The notes beneath the pieces are model-generated. The model was not told the DNA's origin, made no database searches, and worked only from the letters and a program-made list of their open reading frames with translations. A stretch of DNA of 64,000 bases. Origin: Arthrobacter sp. B1805. GTDB lineage: Bacteria > Actinomycetota > Actinomycetes > Actinomycetales > Micrococcaceae. The DNA lies in the NCBI RefSeq assembly GCF_002929745.1, contig NZ_PJIQ01000007.1, positions 90,721 through 154,720 on the forward strand, in the 5' to 3' direction. The stretch's first letter is position 1. Each line of letters starts with the position of its first letter. Of the stretch, positions 25,506 to 34,754 are shown piece after piece. The translations under genes were made by a program, and so were the position numbers.

Positions 25506-26486
25506 CTACGCGTTGCCGTCGAACAGGCTGGTCACGGATCCGTCGTCGAACACTTCGCGGATGGCACGCGCGATCAGGGGCGCGATCGACAGGACCGTGA
25601 GCTGCGGGAAACGCTTCTCGGACGGGATCGGCAGGGTGTTGGTCACCACGACCTCGCGGGCACCCGACTCCGCCAGACGGCGTGACGCCGGCTCGGAGAA
25701 CACCGCATGCGTCGCCGCGATGATGACGTCCTTGGCCCCCGCGTTTTTCAGCACCTGGACGGCGCCGGAGATGGTGCCGCCCGTATCGATCATGTCGTCG
25801 ATGAGCACGCAGGTGCGTCCCTCGATCTGCCCGACGACCTGCTTGGACACTGCCTGGTTCGGCACCGTGAGGTCGCGGCTCTTGTGCACGAAAGCCAGGG
25901 GCGCGCCGCCGAGCCGCTCCGCCCACTGCTCGGCCACCCGCACGCGGCCGGTGTCCGGTGACACCACGGTGACGTTGTCGGCATCGACCCGGGTCCGGAT
26001 GTAGTCCGCGAGCAGCGGGATGGCCATCAGGTGGTCCACCGGTCCGTCGAAGAATCCCTGGATCTGCGAGGTGTGGAGGTCCACGGACATGAGCCGGTTG
26101 GCGCCGGCGGTCTTGTACAGGTCCGCGACGAGCCTGGCGGAGATCGGCTCGCGGCCACGGCCCTTCTTGTCCTGGCGGGCGTACGGATAGAACGGCGAGA
26201 CGACGGTGATGCGCTTGGCCGAGGCCCGCTTCAAGGAATCCACCATGATGAGCTGCTCCATCAGCCAGTTGTTGAGCGGAGCAGGGTGGGCCTGGATGAC
26301 GAAGACGTCGGTACCCCGGACGCTTTCGCCCGAACGCACGTAGATCTCACCGTTCGCGAAGTCGTAGGCCGAGACCGGCAGGAGCTCGGTTCCCAGCCAG
26401 GAAGCGATCTCCTCGGCAAGCTCGGGGTGCGCCCGCCCGGAGGCAAGCACCAGTTTCTTCTCGCCGCGTGCCGTGATCTCGCTCAT
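25506..26486 (-). CDS. prs: Ribose-phosphate pyrophosphokinase
   Basis: Makes PRPP from ribose-5-phosphate and ATP for nucleotide, His and Trp synthesis. 326 residues. N-terminal ASGRAHPELAEEIA, FVIQAHP, YARQDKKGRGREPI, DLHTSQIQGFFD and the PRPP loop CVLIDDMIDTGGT are all present. ATG 26486 overlaps the glmU stop (ATGA). In relatives rplY and pth follow prs closely on this strand; here the two LAL genes and the EPS locus intervene. Confidence 0.97.
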   Translation of the reverse strand: MSEITARGEKKLVLASGRAHPELAEEIASWLGTELLPVSAYDFANGEIYVRSGESVRGTDVFVIQAHPAPLNNWLMEQLIMVDSLKRASAKRITVVSPFYPYARQDKKGRGREPISARLVADLYKTAGANRLMSVDLHTSQIQGFFDGPVDHLMAIPLLADYIRTRVDADNVTVVSPDTGRVRVAEQWAERLGGAPLAFVHKSRDLTVPNQAVSKQVVGQIEGRTCVLIDDMIDTGGTISGAVQVLKNAGAKDVIIAATHAVFSEPASRRLAESGAREVVVTNTLPIPSEKRFPQLTVLSIAPLIARAIREVFDDGSVTSLFDGNA

Positions 26487-27994
26487 GACTGACCGCTTTC
26501 CTGGGGTTCCGGGTGTTCTGCTGTGGGGGTGGCACTGGCGGCGGCGTCCGCCGAAGCGGTGCCGGGCCTTCGGGACGCTGTCCAGCCGTCGAGGTTCCGC
26601 TGGGGAGCGACACTGATGCCGAGCGCTCCTGCCGGCACGTCCTTGCGGATCACCGCGCCGGCTCCGGTGTAGGCGCCGTCCCCGACCGTCACCGGGGCGA
26701 CGAAGACCGTGTTGGAACTTGTCCTGACGTGGGACCCGATGACGGTCCGGTGCTTGTTGACGCCGTCGTAGTTGGCCGTGATGTTGCCGCAACCGATATT
26801 GGTGTACTCGCCGATCTTGGCGTCACCGGCGTAACCCAGGTGTGAGAGCTTCGAGCCGCGCCCGATCGTGACGTTCTTGGTCTCGTAGAAAGCGCCGATC
26901 TTTCCCTCTTCGCCGAGGACCGTGCCGGGCCGCAGGTAGGTGAAGGGTCCGACATGCGCGCCGGCGCCGATCCGGGAGCCGCTACCGTGCGTCCGCACGA
27001 CCTGCGCGCCGCTTCCGACCACGACGTCCGTGAGCGTGCTGTCCGGCCCGATGACGGCGTCACGGGAGATGACGCTTGCTCCGTGCAATTGCGTTCCCGG
27101 CAGGATGGTGACGTCCTCGTCGAGCTCGACCGTCGCGTCGATCCAGGTTGCCGCGGGGTCCACGATGGTGACACCGGCCCGCATCCAGCGATCCAGGATC
27201 CTGCGGTTCAACTCCGCACCGAGGTGGGCGAGCTGGACGCGGTCATTGGCGCCTTCCACCTGCCACCGGTCCTCCACCACGAGCCCGGCAACGCGGCCGC
27301 CATCGCCGCGGGCGATTCCGAGGACATCGGTGAGGTAGAGCTCCCCCTGCGCGTTGCTCGCGTCGATGCGGCCCAGCGCGGAGCGCAGCACCGCGGCGTC
27401 GAAGGCGTAGATTCCCGAGTTGACCTCCCGGATGGCGCGCTGGCCCTCGTCCGCATCCTTGTGCTCCACGATGCCGAGCACCGAGCCGTCGGCGGCCCTG
27501 ACGATCCGGCCGTACCCTGTGGCGTCGTCGAGTACGGCGGTGAGCACCGTCACGGCGTTGCCGTCCCGAGCGTGGGCGGCGACCAGGGCGTCGAGGGTCG
27601 ACGTCTCGAGCAGCGGGACGTCCCCGTAGGTCACCACGACGGTACCCTCGATCGTTCCCCGCGCGTCGAGGGCCTCGAGGGCTACCTGCACGGCTCGCCC
27701 GGTGCCCGGGATGTCGTCCTGGTCCACGAGCAGCGCCTCGGGTTCGATCGCGAGGACGTGCGCGGCCACGAGTTCACGCTCGTGACGGACCACGACGGCG
27801 AGTTCCTGCGGCGAGAGGCCCCGTGCAGCTGAGAGCGCGTGCCCGATCATGGAGCGTCCGGCGAGGGTGTGGAGGATCTTCGGAGTGCGGGACTTCATGC
27901 GCGTTCCCGCGCCGGCAGCCAGGACGATGACCGCCGCTGGCCCGCTCAGGATGTGCTGGGACGTCGTCGCGGTCTCTTCGCTCTGGGGGCTCAC
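26483..27994 (-). CDS. glmU: Bifunctional GlcNAc-1-P uridyltransferase / glucosamine-1-P acetyltransferase
   Basis: Makes UDP-GlcNAc for peptidoglycan and other glycans. 503 residues from GTG 27994. Uridyltransferase domain with LAAGAGTRMKS (25-35) and TYGDVPLL; C-terminal left-handed beta-helix acetyltransferase with FTYLRPGTVLGEEGKIG, YAGDAKIGEYTNIGCG and NYDGVNKHRT. GTG chosen because AGGAG lies about 10 bases upstream; an in-frame start at 28039 is less supported. C-terminal tail after about 465 is Ala/Thr-rich. Overlaps prs by 4 bases; tRNA-Gln lies just upstream. Confidence 0.96.
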   Translation of the reverse strand: MSPQSEETATTSQHILSGPAAVIVLAAGAGTRMKSRTPKILHTLAGRSMIGHALSAARGLSPQELAVVVRHERELVAAHVLAIEPEALLVDQDDIPGTGRAVQVALEALDARGTIEGTVVVTYGDVPLLETSTLDALVAAHARDGNAVTVLTAVLDDATGYGRIVRAADGSVLGIVEHKDADEGQRAIREVNSGIYAFDAAVLRSALGRIDASNAQGELYLTDVLGIARGDGGRVAGLVVEDRWQVEGANDRVQLAHLGAELNRRILDRWMRAGVTIVDPAATWIDATVELDEDVTILPGTQLHGASVISRDAVIGPDSTLTDVVVGSGAQVVRTHGSGSRIGAGAHVGPFTYLRPGTVLGEEGKIGAFYETKNVTIGRGSKLSHLGYAGDAKIGEYTNIGCGNITANYDGVNKHRTVIGSHVRTSSNTVFVAPVTVGDGAYTGAGAVIRKDVPAGALGISVAPQRNLDGWTASRRPGTASADAAASATPTAEHPEPQESGQS

Positions 27995-28067
27995 GAAGCG
28001 GGCACTCCTACTGTTGTCTCTGGGCGGTCCGGGATCCATCGGGGATGGGCACCGGGGCTTGCGCCGT

Positions 28068-28138
28068 TCCGCCCATAGGATTCGAACCTATACTCCACAG
28101 CTCCAAAGGCTGGGGTGCTGCCATTACACCAGGGCGGA
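28068..28138 (-). tRNA. tRNA-Gln (anticodon TTG)
   Basis: Reads on the minus strand as a full cloverleaf: acceptor TCCGCCC/GGGCGGA, D-arm GTGTAATGGCAGCAC, anticodon loop CTTTGGA (anticodon TTG), T-arm ATAGG-TTCGAAT-CCTAT. 71 bases without encoded CCA. The outermost anticodon-stem pair is a mismatch. Upstream of glmU, between it and the GH26-like gene. Confidence 0.95.
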
Positions 28139-28252
28139 CCATGCGGCAGCTACACCTCCAGCGGGAGGCACGTGCGCACGGTTATCTAGTTTGCCATGGA
28201 GTTGAAAGGACAGCGGCATTTTCGTTCCGGCAACCGGGGGCGGACGGTCCAG

Positions 28253-29341
28253 CTAGCGGGTGGAGAGAGCAGCCTCGAAAGCGTCCCGCGCCGAGTCGCT
28301 GCTGGTGAACCGCCAGTCGGACTCCTTCCGGTAGTGGAACCAGATGAAGCCCTCGACATCGGGTTGCGCACCGAGATAGGCGACGAACTCGGTGATCCAG
28401 TCGGCCTTCGACCCGCCGGACTCGGTCGACGACGTCTCGCCGATCAGGATCGGTTTCTCCGGCGCCAGCTCGCGCGCCTGCCGGAGCCCTTCCGCGAAGA
28501 GCTCCTCGGGCGTGAGCCACCGTTCGCCCTCGCGGGTCGTACCCCAGTTGTACGCATCGAGAGCTACGACGTCGACGTAGTTGTTCCCCGGGAAGAAAGC
28601 CCGCAACTCGCCGGAGTCGCACGTCGGGGCCTGGGGGTTCCATACCCAGGAGACGTTGGTCACGCCCGCGGCCTCGAACAGGTCGTGCACGTGACGCCAG
28701 CTCTCGACGTAGTCGTCAGGCGTGTTGCCGCTGGTTCCGGCCCCCCACGGGTACCACGGGAAGTTCATCTCGTGGGCGAACCGGATCAGGACGGGTTTGT
28801 CGTACGAACGGAGCGTGTTCGCCCACTCCCACAGGTAGGGGTCATGATGCCCGTCCACGATCGTCGTCAGGCCGAAGCGGGTCTGATCCGGTCCCGCCGC
28901 CGGATCCCACGGCTCCCAGGTCAGGACGGGCGTCGCCCCCCGTGCGGCAACTGCCTCGAGCCCTGCCAGCGGAACGGGCTCGAGGAAGCTGGAGTACGCC
29001 ATGATCAGCGAAGGGCTCTCGCCGATGGTGCGGGCGACCTCGTCCCACTGCGAGGGTGAACCGAAGCCGCCGTCCGTCGCGACCCCGAATGCCGGACGCT
29101 TGCCACTGATGGTCGGCGCGCCGGCTTCGCTTCCGGTGTCGGCAGCCTGGAGGCCCGCGGCGCCCTGCACCGCTTCCGGTGCCGGCGCCGGGACGCTTCT
29201 ACACGCAGTGTTCCGTGCGGTGCCGGTGTCGGTGCCGGTGTCGGTTCCGGTGGCGGTTCCGGTGGGACGCTGCATGAGGACGACTATCCCCAGACAGAGG
29301 ATGACCGCCGCGGTCACGGCCAGAATGACCATGCGCTTCAT
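28253..29341 (-). CDS. GH26-like secreted/membrane-anchored glycoside hydrolase
   Basis: 362 residues with an N-terminal hydrophobic segment (6-24, after MKRM), a Thr-Gly-Asp low-complexity linker, and a TIM-barrel domain from about residue 80. RFAHEMNFPWYPWG carries the presumed acid/base Glu and PILIGETSSTESGG the nucleophile Glu, as in family 26 mannanases and related endo-glycosidases; WVWNPQAP and VDVVALDAYNWG are typical strands. ATG 29341 with GGAG upstream. It follows the ABC-F gene by 30 bases, so probably in that transcript. Substrate unknown; a mannan or the cell's own EPS are guesses. Confidence 0.82.
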   Translation of the reverse strand: MKRMVILAVTAAVILCLGIVVLMQRPTGTATGTDTGTDTGTARNTACRSVPAPAPEAVQGAAGLQAADTGSEAGAPTISGKRPAFGVATDGGFGSPSQWDEVARTIGESPSLIMAYSSFLEPVPLAGLEAVAARGATPVLTWEPWDPAAGPDQTRFGLTTIVDGHHDPYLWEWANTLRSYDKPVLIRFAHEMNFPWYPWGAGTSGNTPDDYVESWRHVHDLFEAAGVTNVSWVWNPQAPTCDSGELRAFFPGNNYVDVVALDAYNWGTTREGERWLTPEELFAEGLRQARELAPEKPILIGETSSTESGGSKADWITEFVAYLGAQPDVEGFIWFHYRKESDWRFTSSDSARDAFEAALSTR

Positions 29342-29371
29342 GGGGATGCTCCTGTCTCGGCAGGTGAAGGC

Positions 29372-31192
29372 CTACTCCCCCAGGATCTCGGCGGCTTCCA
29401 TCCATTGTGCCTCGAGGTCCTCGATCTCGGCCTGCAATTCCTTGAGGCGGGTGTCGAGCTCGGCGATGTGGCCGAAATCCGCGTCGGCCTTCGCACCGGC
29501 GTCGTTCATCTGCTGCTGCAGCTTGCCCTTCTGTGCATCGACCTTAGTGATCTGCCGCTCGATGCGGGCGAGGTCCTTGCGGGCCTGCCGCAGCTCCGCC
29601 TCCGAGGAGCCCCCGGTGGAACCGCCACTGATGGCAGGTGACGCTGCGCTTCCGGTGGCCGTCATGGGACCCGCGGCATTGCGCAGCTCGAGGTACTGGT
29701 CGACGCCGCCGGGCAGGTCACGCAACCTTCCATCGCCCAGCAGTGCCATCTGGGTGTCCGTGACGCGCTCGAGCAGGTAGCGGTCGTGCGAGACCACCAC
29801 GAGCGTGCCGGGCCAGCCGTCGAGCACGTCCTCGATGGCGGACAGCGTGTCGGTGTCGAGGTCATTGGTCGGTTCGTCGAGCATCAGCACGTTGGGCTCC
29901 CCCACCAAGAGGCGCAGCAACTGCAGGCGACGACGCTCGCCGCCCGACAGTTCGCTGACCCGCGTCCACTGCTTCTCGTTCGTGAAGCCGAGCTGCTCCA
30001 CGAGCTGACTGGCGGACACCTCCTTGCCGCCTACCGCGAAGACCCGCTTCTCCGACTCGATGACCTCGATGACGCGGCTGTCGCTGACGTCGTCGAGTTC
30101 GCGTACCTCCTGGGAGAGCACGGCGGTCTGGACGGTCTTCCCCTTCTTCACTTTGCCCGCCGTCGGCTGGAGCTCTCCGTTGAGGAGCCGCAACAGGGTC
30201 GTCTTGCCGGACCCGTTGACGCCCACGAGCCCGAGGCGCTGGCCGGGCGCGAGCCGCAGCGTGATCTTGTCGAACAGCTGCCGGTCCTGGCCCTCGCCGT
30301 CGCTGATCGTCAGGCTGACGTCCTCGAGATCGAGGACGTCCTTGCCGAGGCGGGACATGGCCATCTTGCTGAGCGCCAGGGAGTCGCGTGGTTCGGGGAC
30401 GTCGGCGATCAGTTCGTTCGCCGCCTCGATGCGGAACTTCGGCTTGGCGGTCCGTGCGGGGGCACCACGGCGGAGCCACGCGAGTTCCTTCTTGACGAGC
30501 TGCACGCGCTTCGATTCGACCACCGAGGCCATGCGGTCGCGCTCGGCGCGTGCCAGGACGTAGGCCGCGTAGCCGCCGTCGAAGTCGTCCACCATGGCGT
30601 CGTGCACTTCCCACGTGTGGTTGCAGATCTCGTCGAGGAACCAGCGGTCGTGGGTCACCACGAGGAGGCCGCCCTCCGTGGGACGCCAGCGCTGCCTCAG
30701 GTGCCGCGCGAGCCAGGCGACCCCTTCGACGTCGAGGTGGTTGGTGGGCTCGTCCAGCATGATGACGTCGTCGTCACCGATGAGGAGCTTCGCGAGGGCG
30801 ACGCGCCGCTTCTGGCCACCGGAGAGCGACGACACCTTCGCGTGCCAGTCCACCTCGCTGACGAGGCCTCCCATGACGTCGCGGATCTTCGGGTTGGACG
30901 CCCATTCGTGGTCCGCCTGGTCGCCCACGATCGCGCGGCCGACCTCGAGGTCGCCGTCGAGCACGTCCGACTGGTCGAGGTAACCCACGGAGACGTCGCG
31001 CCGCTTGGTCACGCGGCCGGAGTCGGGGACGCTGCGCTGCGCGAGCAGTCGCATGAGGGTGGACTTGCCGTCACCGTTGCGCCCCACCATGCCGATGCGG
31101 TCGCCGTCCTCGAGTCCGAGGGACACGTTGTCCAGGATGGTGCGGGTGACGAAGGCGACGCTGAGGCTTTCGGCGCCGAGGAGGTGAGCCAA
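29372..31192 (-). CDS. ABC-F family ATP-binding protein (Uup/EttA-like)
   Basis: Soluble twin-ATPase acting on ribosomes, without membrane domains. 606 residues from TTG 31192. First ATPase: GRNGDGKST (37-45), LSGGQKRRVALA, DEPTNHLD; second: GVNGSGKTT, LSGGERRRLQLL, DEPTNDLD. The inter-domain linker is charged, and the C terminus is a coiled coil (AELDTRLKELQAEIEDLEAQ). TTG is the only start option between the ispE stop and the conserved AHLLGAESL; no ATG or GTG is available and the ribosome site is weak. Same transcript direction as ispE and rsmA, the usual actinobacterial arrangement. Confidence 0.93.
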   Translation of the reverse strand: MAHLLGAESLSVAFVTRTILDNVSLGLEDGDRIGMVGRNGDGKSTLMRLLAQRSVPDSGRVTKRRDVSVGYLDQSDVLDGDLEVGRAIVGDQADHEWASNPKIRDVMGGLVSEVDWHAKVSSLSGGQKRRVALAKLLIGDDDVIMLDEPTNHLDVEGVAWLARHLRQRWRPTEGGLLVVTHDRWFLDEICNHTWEVHDAMVDDFDGGYAAYVLARAERDRMASVVESKRVQLVKKELAWLRRGAPARTAKPKFRIEAANELIADVPEPRDSLALSKMAMSRLGKDVLDLEDVSLTISDGEGQDRQLFDKITLRLAPGQRLGLVGVNGSGKTTLLRLLNGELQPTAGKVKKGKTVQTAVLSQEVRELDDVSDSRVIEVIESEKRVFAVGGKEVSASQLVEQLGFTNEKQWTRVSELSGGERRRLQLLRLLVGEPNVLMLDEPTNDLDTDTLSAIEDVLDGWPGTLVVVSHDRYLLERVTDTQMALLGDGRLRDLPGGVDQYLELRNAAGPMTATGSAASPAISGGSTGGSSEAELRQARKDLARIERQITKVDAQKGKLQQQMNDAGAKADADFGHIAELDTRLKELQAEIEDLEAQWMEAAEILGE

Positions 31193-31226
31193 GGAGATAC
31201 TGCTTTCGGTTGGAACGGTGGTGCGG

Positions 31227-32198
31227 TCAGGCCGCGAAGTCTGTGGCGATGCGGGCCCCGTGCGCGGGGCCGTGGACGGACGTCGCCTGCAGCCCCTCGA
31301 TCCCGAGGAGGGACTCCAGTTCGGCGGCGTGGCCGGAGCTCTGGGCCAGGAAGGCGATGGTGGGACCGGAGCCGGAGACGATACCGGCGAGTGCACCGGC
31401 GGCCTTTCCCGTATCAAGGATATCGCCCAGCGCCGGAGCGAGTTCCAGCGAGGCCGCCTGGAGGTCGTTGTGGAGCAGCGGGGCGAGGCCTGCTGCATCT
31501 CCTGCTCGCATCGCTCCGAGGATCGCGGGATCGATGTCCGGCTGCGGATCGGGGATCACGCCGTCACGCAGGCGTATCTCGTCGAGCGCCCGGTAGACCT
31601 CGGGCGTCGACAGACCGTAGTCGGAGGTCACCAGGACCCAGTGGAGGGGGGTCTTCGAGATGGCCGGTGTCAGTTGGTCCCCGACCCCGAGCCCGACGGC
31701 GGTGCCCCCGACGAGCGCGAAGGGCACGTCCGCCCCGAGGTCGACAGCGATCTTCGCCAGCTCGTCACGGGAGAAGCCGCTGCCCCAGAGCGCGTCACAG
31801 GCGAGCAGGGCCGCTGCGGCGTCCGCGGATCCGCCGCCCATGCCACCCGAGATCGGGACACGCTTGGTGATGTCGAGATGGACCCCGGTCCGGCCCGGGC
31901 TGACCTCCGCCAGGAGATCAGCCGCGCGTACTGCGAGGTTGGTCCGGTCCAGCGGAATCGACGCGGCCGGCAGGTTCAGCGTGCCCTGGCCGTTGACGGT
32001 GACGGTGATGCCGTCGCCGGTCGTCTCCGTCGCCGTGACCTCCTCGTACAGGGACACCGCGAGGAAGACGCTGGCGATGCCGTGGTACCCGTCCTCCCGC
32101 GGTGGACCGACCTTCAGCGAGACGTTGATCTTCCCGGGGGCCCTGACGCGCACCGAGCGCGTACCGGTACGCATGTCGACTGTTCTGCCCGGGACCAT
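31227..32198 (-). CDS. ispE: 4-diphosphocytidyl-2-C-methyl-D-erythritol kinase
   Basis: GHMP kinase of the non-mevalonate (MEP) isoprenoid pathway. 323 residues from ATG 32198. APGKINVSLKVG at the N terminus, ATP-binding PISGGMGGGSADAAAAL, and C-terminal VSGSGPTIAFL. The start at 32198 lies 23 bases after the rsmA stop; an internal ATG at 32174 is an alternative giving 315 residues. The frame is open far upstream, but that is rsmA in another frame. Operon order rpf-rsmA-ispE-ABC-F. Confidence 0.96.
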   Translation of the reverse strand: MVPGRTVDMRTGTRSVRVRAPGKINVSLKVGPPREDGYHGIASVFLAVSLYEEVTATETTGDGITVTVNGQGTLNLPAASIPLDRTNLAVRAADLLAEVSPGRTGVHLDITKRVPISGGMGGGSADAAAALLACDALWGSGFSRDELAKIAVDLGADVPFALVGGTAVGLGVGDQLTPAISKTPLHWVLVTSDYGLSTPEVYRALDEIRLRDGVIPDPQPDIDPAILGAMRAGDAAGLAPLLHNDLQAASLELAPALGDILDTGKAAGALAGIVSGSGPTIAFLAQSSGHAAELESLLGIEGLQATSVHGPAHGARIATDFAA

Positions 32199-32221
32199 AC
32201 CCACCAACCTAGCCCACCGGC

Positions 32222-33115
32222 TCAGTTCGTGGCGGGCGCATCCGCTGCCACGGCTCGGGCTTCCGCGATCCGCGCGAAGGCCCCGATGTCCAGCACTTCC
32301 CCCCGCGCCGTGGGGTCCACGCCTGCGGTCCGGAGCGCCTGTTCCGCGAGGACCGGACTGCCGGCCCACCCGGCGAGCGCGGCCCGCAGGGTCTTCCTGC
32401 GCTGGGCGAAAGCGGCGTCGATGACGGCGAACACCTGCTCGCGCGTCGCCGTCGTGGCGGGCGGCTCCCTGCGTGTGAAGCGCACGAGGCCGGAGGCGAT
32501 CTTGGGAGCCGGCCAGAAGACATTCATGCCGATCACGCCGGCCTTGGACATGCTCGAGTACCACGCGGCCTTGACGGAGGGGACACCGTAGGTCTTGGAG
32601 CCGGGCGGAGCCGCCAGCCTGTCCGCGACCTCGTCCTGCACCATGACGAGGCCGTGGCGCAGGGAGGGGAAGCGCTCGAGCAGGTTGAGGACCACCGGCA
32701 CGGCGACGTTGTAGGGAAGGTTGGCCACCAGGGCCGTGGGCTGGTGTGGAAGCTCCGTCACGCGCAGCGCGTCCTTCAGCACGACGTCGAGTGCCGCGGC
32801 ACGTTCCGGACGCCACTGGGCGATCGTGCCGGGAAGCTTCCCTGCGAGGACCGGGTCGATCTCGACGGCGACGACCCTCTCCGCGGCATCGAGCAGGCCC
32901 AGGGTCAGGGAACCGAGACCTGGCCCGACCTCGAGGACGGTCTCGTCCGCCCCGAGGTTCGCGGCAACCACGATCCTGCGGATCGTGTTCCCGTCGATCA
33001 CGAAGTTCTGCCCGAGCGTCTTCGTGGGCCTGATGTCCACCTCTGCCGCGAGGCGCCGGATGTCTGCGGCTCCGAAGAGCGGTGCGGGCGGGCCGGCGGC
33101 AGGGGGAATTGTCAC
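32222..33115 (-). CDS. rsmA: 16S rRNA (A1518/A1519) dimethyltransferase
   Basis: KsgA: dimethylates two adjacent adenines near the 3' end of 16S rRNA during 30S maturation. 297 residues from GTG 33115. [15 protein letters not shown] motif [20 protein letters not shown], the catalytic [10 protein letters not shown] motif and RRKTLRAAL are all present. The GTG is the only start between the rpf stop and the conserved region; a very short ATG frame nearby ends at once. Placed 50 bases after rpf on the same strand. Confidence 0.96.
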   Translation of the reverse strand: MTIPPAAGPPAPLFGAADIRRLAAEVDIRPTKTLGQNFVIDGNTIRRIVVAANLGADETVLEVGPGLGSLTLGLLDAAERVVAVEIDPVLAGKLPGTIAQWRPERAAALDVVLKDALRVTELPHQPTALVANLPYNVAVPVVLNLLERFPSLRHGLVMVQDEVADRLAAPPGSKTYGVPSVKAAWYSSMSKAGVIGMNVFWPAPKIASGLVRFTRREPPATTATREQVFAVIDAAFAQRRKTLRAALAGWAGSPVLAEQALRTAGVDPTARGEVLDIGAFARIAEARAVAADAPATN

Positions 33116-33165
33116 CGTGCCATCGTATCGGTCCGTGGAGCGGCCGTTGCCGCAGGGGCTCCCGA

Positions 33166-34416
33166 CTAGAGGAGACCGAGCTTCCGGGCGCAGGACGGCC
33201 AGTGGCCCCAGCCACCACTCTGGCGGAGCACCTCCGCCGTCGCGATCTGCTGCTCGGGTGTGGCCTGGTTCGGCAGCGGCGCATACTGTCCACCGCCGGC
33301 TCCGATCCAGCTGGAACGGCTGAACTGCAGCCCACCGTAGTACCCGTTGCCGGAGTCGATCGACCAGTTGCCACCGGACTCGCACTGGGCGAGGGCAGCC
33401 CAAGGGCCCCCTGCAGGGGCAGGTCCGGCCGCCGACGCAGGAGCTGCCGCAGCGCCCCCGGACTGCTTCTGGCCGGCGGAAGCAGCCTCCGCTTCCCGTG
33501 CTGCGGCTTCCTCCGCCTCCCGCGCCTCGGCCTCCTCGGCTGCCTTCGCTGCTGGGTCCAGCGAGCCGACCCGGACCACGGCGGCCACCGGCTCGCGCGT
33601 CACGGTCTCCTGCACCAGGCGCCGGGACACCTCCCTGCCATCGACGCTGTCCACCGCGAAGGTCCGCGTGCGCTCGCCGTCGACGCCCTCCACGTCGACT
33701 TCCCTCTCGCCGAGGAGCAGCGTGGCGTCGTCCCTCTCGGTGACCGGGAACGTCATGGCTTCCTTCTCCGTCACGGTGGCCCCCTTCACGACGCGCGTGA
33801 TCTTGAGGCCGAGGCCGTCGACGACGGCGGAGGACGCCGGGATGGACAGGCGGTCGTCGGCGCCGAGCGTGAGCCCGAGTTCGTCGAGGAGCTCCGGCAG
33901 CCACGCCACCATGGTGGTGTGCGTCGAGGTCTTGCCGTCGACGACGACGGTGACGTCCTTTTCCGTCAGCACCGTGATCCGGTTGCTGAGCGTCACGAGC
34001 TTCGTGTCCAGGGGAACCGAGACGCGGGCTGCGCCGGCCACGCCGAGTTCGACGACGAGGTCCCCGACCGTCTCGCCCGTGGTGTGGATCGTGGTCCCCG
34101 AGCCGTCGAGGAGGAGATCCACGGGGTGCGCGTGACTGACCGTGATGGTGCTTCCGTCGGTGACTGGGGAATCGAGGGCGGGGTTCACCTCGTCCTCCGC
34201 GCCCACGTGCACCTCAGCCTTGGCGAGCGCCTCGGCGACGGTACCGCCGTAGGTCTGCACGGTGCGGCCGGCGCCGTCGACGGTGAGGTGCACTTCCTTC
34301 CCCGTGCCCACGAAGGCCACGAGGCCGGCTCCGAGGGTCACCATGACCACGGACTGGCCCGTCAACCTCAGCCAGCGCTTGTGCCTGGACCTCGCCGATG
34401 TCGCCCTCGTCGCCAC
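33166..34416 (-). CDS. Resuscitation-promoting factor, RpfB type
   Basis: Muralytic enzyme that cuts peptidoglycan and promotes regrowth from dormancy. 416 residues. A short basic N terminus and one helix (20-37) anchor it; then three DUF348 repeats (about 40-215, each with a TVAEALxKAxV-like or [10 protein letters not shown] pattern), a G5 domain (about 220-300, [19 protein letters not shown]), an Ala/Glu-rich linker, and the Rpf lysozyme-like domain from about 336: QCESGGNW with catalytic Glu346 and Cys345, pairing with Cys near the end (PSCARKL). GTG 34416 has GAGGA 5 bases upstream. Typical rpf-rsmA-ispE context. Confidence 0.95.
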   Translation of the reverse strand: MATRATSARSRHKRWLRLTGQSVVMVTLGAGLVAFVGTGKEVHLTVDGAGRTVQTYGGTVAEALAKAEVHVGAEDEVNPALDSPVTDGSTITVSHAHPVDLLLDGSGTTIHTTGETVGDLVVELGVAGAARVSVPLDTKLVTLSNRITVLTEKDVTVVVDGKTSTHTTMVAWLPELLDELGLTLGADDRLSIPASSAVVDGLGLKITRVVKGATVTEKEAMTFPVTERDDATLLLGEREVDVEGVDGERTRTFAVDSVDGREVSRRLVQETVTREPVAAVVRVGSLDPAAKAAEEAEAREAEEAAAREAEAASAGQKQSGGAAAAPASAAGPAPAGGPWAALAQCESGGNWSIDSGNGYYGGLQFSRSSWIGAGGGQYAPLPNQATPEQQIATAEVLRQSGGWGHWPSCARKLGLL

Positions 34417-34754
34417 AGATTCCTCACGTGTTGAAGCATCCGGGCACGGGGAACCTCCGATCCGGGCTGCGGTGCACGACCAGCCCGGTGGAACTACCCG
34501 GGTCAGGGCGCACGCGAACCCGGCCCTGCGCAGCAATCTGCGCGGGCTGGAGGGGCACGACATGGAACGGTTCCCCCTGGCAGGCTGGGACCCCTCGGGG
34601 CCCTGCCTGCAGGGAGATACGTCGAATGGACGGTACTAGACCGGATGCCTTCCCCGACCCCGGCTAGTAGCTGCTAACCGTAATCGACCCGTGATTCGGC
34701 TGCAAGCACGCCGGTCGCGCGGGCACTGTGCCCCACCCCCAGCCGCTGCGGCGC
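34417..34754. other. Long structured leader/intergenic region upstream of rpf
   Basis: 338 bases between tatD and rpf without a convincing gene. On the minus strand it contains two hairpins: one around 34633-34670 (TACTAG/CCGG arms with a one-base bulge) and a strong one at 34580-34610. In actinobacteria rpf leaders often hold c-di-AMP (ydaO) riboswitches, but the diagnostic conserved bases are not visible here. Confidence 0.5.
34580..34610 (-). promoter_or_regulatory. Hairpin in the rpf leader
   Basis: gcaggc (34580-34585) pairs with gcctgc (34605-34610); inside, ggg-acccc pairs with ggggccc, giving a stem of about 13 pairs with a mismatch, one bulge and a 2-base loop. No U-run follows on either strand, so it is more likely a leader element of rpf, or a weak tatD terminator, than a classic terminator. 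Confidence 0.4.

Noticed and set aside
31227..33904. Apparent giant fusions extending ispE and rsmA upstream
   Set aside because: The extensions run through the neighbouring genes in the wrong frame and are Arg/Pro-rich artefacts of high GC; proper starts exist at 32198 and 33115.
34417..34754. ydaO (c-di-AMP) riboswitch upstream of rpf
   Set aside because: A GGGGGAACC-like stretch is present, but the conserved CAGCTAACC-type block expected for this class was not found.
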